From Streptomyces sp. ISL-94 (GTDB lineage Bacteria > Actinomycetota > Actinomycetes > Streptomycetales > Streptomycetaceae): a stretch of 64,000 bases of DNA. Numbering within the stretch: the first letter of the stretch is position 1; every line of letters begins with the position of its first letter. The notes below the pieces were generated by a model that made no database searches, was not told the origin of the DNA, and worked only from the letters and a program-made list of their open reading frames with translations. This document shows, piece after piece, positions 61,953 through 64,000 of the stretch. The stretch covers positions 1 to 64,000 of the forward strand of contig NZ_JAGGOZ010000013.1 of NCBI RefSeq assembly GCF_018614075.1. The letters are read 5' to 3'. Position numbers and translations under genes: made by a program.

Positions 61953-64000
61953 TCAGGAGGCGGTGGGAACCGCGTCCGAGAGGGAGAGGGTGTGGATGCG
62001 GTCAGGGGCGCCGGGGCGGGCGTAGTACCAGCCCTGGGCGGTGTCGCAGCCGAGGTCGCGCAGCTGGGCGGCCTGGGCGCCGGTCTCCACGCCCTCGACG
62101 GTGACGGCGAGTTCGAGGCTGTGGGCCAGGGCGACGATCCCCTCCACGATCTTGACGTCGACCGGGTTGGCCGGGCTCTGCTGCATCCCCTGGGTGAAGG
62201 AGCGGTCCAGCTTCAGGACGCTGACGGGGAGGCGGCGCAGGTTGGCGAGGTTCGAGTAGCCGGTGCCGAAGTCGTCGAGCGCGATGTCCACACCCAGGGC
62301 GGCGAGGCGGCGCAGCGGTTCGAGGAGTTCGTCGTCGGCGCCTATCAACGCCGATTCGGTGACCTCCAGGCACAGCGCGCCCGGGGCGAGGCCCGACTTC
62401 TCCAGCACGGCGACCGTGTCGGCGACCAGGCCGGGGTGGTGCAGCTGGGTCGGCGAGAGGTTGACGTTGATCCGCAGGGAGGAACCACCGTGCTGGCGCT
62501 GCCAATTGCGGGCCTGGCGGACGGCCTCCTCCAGGACCCAGCGGCCGAGCGGCACGATCAGCCCGGTGCGTTCCGCGAGCGGAATAAAGCGGTCCGGTCC
62601 GAGGACCCCGTACTGCGGGTGCGACCAGCGCACCAGCGCCTCGGCGCCGTGCACGCTGCCGTCGTGCATGTGGACCAGCGGCTGGTACTCGATGAAGAAC
62701 TCGCCGCGCTCCAGTGCCGCCGGCAGGGCGTTGGTCAGCCCGTGCCGGGTGATGGCCCGAGCGTCGGCCTCGGCGTCGGCGAATTCGAAGCGGTTGCCGC
62801 CGGCCGCCTTGGCCCGGTACATCGTGATGTCGGCGCTGCGCAGCACCTCGGCCGGGGTGCGTTCGCGGGCCGGACCCTCCACGATGCCGATGCTGCCCCG
62901 CACCGTCAGCTCACGTCCCTCCAGCCGGATCGGCGTGGACAGGGCGGACAGGATGCGGACCGCGAGATCGGCCGCCTTCTGCTCGGTGTCGGAGCCGGTG
63001 GTCAGGGCGACGAACTCGTCGCCGCCGAGCCGGGCGACCACCTCGCCGGGGCCGGTCGCGCAGCTTTGCAGCCGGTCGGCGACCTCCACCAGGAGTCGGT
63101 CCCCCGCCGAGTGGCCGAGGCTGTCGTTGACCGTCTTGAACCCGTCGAGATCCAGGTAGCACAGGCCGAAGCGGCTGCCTCCCGCCCCGCTCAGGGCCTT
63201 CTCCAGCCGTTCGAAGAAGAGCGTCCGGTTGGGCAGGCCGGTCAGGGCGTCATGGGTGGCCTCGTAGCGCAGGCGCAGGTTCAGCAGCCGGCGTTCGGTG
63301 GTGTCCTCCATCAGGGCCAGCTGGTACTGCGGCACGCCCTCGGCGTCACGGAGCAGCGACACCGTCAGGTTGGTCCACAGCACGGTCCCGTCGTGGCGGT
63401 AGTACGGCTTCTCCACGCGGTAGCTCTCCCGCTCGCCGCGCACGAGTTCGCCGTACATCCGCCAGACGTGCGGGGTGTCGTCGGGGTGTCCCCACTCGCT
63501 GACCTTGCGGCTCCGGACGTGTCCCTCCAGGCCGCCGAACATCTGCAGCAGCGCGTCGTTGACCTCCAGGATGTTGCCTTCGAGGTCGGCGATGCCGATC
63601 CCGATGGCCGCCCCCTCGAAGACCGCCCGAAAGCGCTCCTCGCTCGCGTGCAGGGCCTGCTGGGCATTGCTGCGGGCGGTGAGGGCGGAGCGGGCGATGG
63701 CCTCCTGCTCCTTGAGGGTGCGCTCGCGCAGGGCGCGGGCGAACCCCGCGGCGATCCCGTGCTGGAGCCGGGCGCAGCGGGCCCGGTACTCCTCGGTGCC
63801 CTGCGCGCCGGAACCGCAGTAGAGCACCAGGTACGACTCGACCACGCCGAGGGTGCCGGCCAGGGCCTCGGGGTCGGTGCAGTGCACGGCGACGAGCTCG
63901 GCGCCGACCCGCTGGCCGGCGACGGCGTCGAAGGGCCGCGCGTGCAGGGCCTCGACGAGGGTCCGGGTGAGCGGCACCAGGTGCCGCTCGAACTCGGTCC
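61953..64000 (-). CDS. PAS-GGDEF-EAL cyclic-di-GMP protein (5' end beyond window)
   Basis: At least 682 codons; the frame is still open at the window edge, so the start lies outside. In order: an N-terminal regulatory region, a PAS domain with PAC (FRAVFEGAAIGIGIADLEG, YYRHDGTVLW), a GGDEF domain (DALTGLPNR, CYLDLDGFKTVND, then RLGGDEF intact) and an EAL domain (GAEALVRW, NLSPTQL, LEVTESAL, DDFGTGYSNL, KLDRSFTQG). Both catalytic motifs are intact, so it could make and degrade c-di-GMP, which controls development in Streptomyces. The N-terminus has no membrane segment in the part seen. Confidence 0.88.
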   Translation of the reverse strand, partial: TEFERHLVPLTRTLVEALHARPFDAVAGQRVGAELVAVHCTDPEALAGTLGVVESYLVLYCGSGAQGTEEYRARCARLQHGIAAGFARALRERTLKEQEAIARSALTARSNAQQALHASEERFRAVFEGAAIGIGIADLEGNILEVNDALLQMFGGLEGHVRSRKVSEWGHPDDTPHVWRMYGELVRGERESYRVEKPYYRHDGTVLWTNLTVSLLRDAEGVPQYQLALMEDTTERRLLNLRLRYEATHDALTGLPNRTLFFERLEKALSGAGGSRFGLCYLDLDGFKTVNDSLGHSAGDRLLVEVADRLQSCATGPGEVVARLGGDEFVALTTGSDTEQKAADLAVRILSALSTPIRLEGRELTVRGSIGIVEGPARERTPAEVLRSADITMYRAKAAGGNRFEFADAEADARAITRHGLTNALPAALERGEFFIEYQPLVHMHDGSVHGAEALVRWSHPQYGVLGPDRFIPLAERTGLIVPLGRWVLEEAVRQARNWQRQHGGSSLRINVNLSPTQLHHPGLVADTVAVLEKSGLAPGALCLEVTESALIGADDELLEPLRRLAALGVDIALDDFGTGYSNLANLRRLPVSVLKLDRSFTQGMQQSPANPVDVKIVEGIVALAHSLELAVTVEGVETGAQAAQLRDLGCDTAQGWYYARPGAPDRIHTLSLSDAVPTAS

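Overview
The window is chromosomal DNA from a Streptomyces or very close relative. The evidence is the very high G+C with G/C at third codon positions, frequent GTG/TTG starts, Tat and lipoprotein export signals, and typical Streptomyces families (SARP, DUF6230/DUF6114, FHA plus Ser/Thr kinase, EgtABCD). I see no rRNA, tRNA, CRISPR array, intact insertion sequence or phage module.

1-13.6 kb looks like an accessory secreted-enzyme island. A CocE-type hydrolase and a divergent TetR regulator come first. A regulator follows that fuses an N-terminal LuxR-type helix-turn-helix to a SARP body (2802-3917). Next come five exported proteins: a lysozyme-like protein, an acylase/esterase chimera, a Tat-exported esterase, an M23 endopeptidase and a GH43-like glycosidase. 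Three of these (lysozyme-like, M23, GH43) carry a C-terminal array of seven 'DGRLEVFA' repeats, read here as a seven-bladed PLL-like (DUF346) lectin propeller. This is the strongest candidate in the window for an undescribed system: different lytic domains on a common glycan-binding module, with a hybrid regulator at its edge.

13.6-28.7 kb is mixed. It holds an FHA/Ser-Thr kinase pair, a frameshifted and truncated ohr remnant, a lipoprotein behind a perfect 19-bp palindrome, an AraC regulator, small secreted and membrane proteins, a Tat-exported propeller protein, pirin, a TPR protein with an apparent CTG start, an RlmG/RsmC-like methyltransferase, a MerR regulator and a DUF6230-DUF6114-secreted protein operon.

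28.8-41.1 kb is mostly metabolic. It has a metallophosphoesterase and divergent HAD phosphatase, a flavin disulfide-reductase relative lacking the usual C-terminal His, thioredoxin, a benzaldehyde-type dehydrogenase with a thiolase, a LacI regulator divergent from an MFS transporter and hydrolase, an amidase, a MOSC-domain stub and an orphan PemK/MazF-like protein.

41.2-64.0 kb has a bacterial-type PARG divergent from egtABCD (ergothioneine), which converges on an ornithine-lipid-type acyltransferase pair. It continues with a sugar-binding lipoprotein behind a DasR-like site, dodecin, a HAD phosphatase, an LLM oxidoreductase, a UvrA-like ABC protein, a histidine phosphatase, sdhCAB with a divergent LysR, a TetR/FAD-monooxygenase pair and a PAS-GGDEF-EAL protein cut by the window end.

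Nine genes lack a usable Shine-Dalgarno sequence but have a TANNNT hexamer ending 6-9 nt before the start, consistent with leaderless transcripts. In two of them the upstream gene's stop codon lies inside that hexamer.
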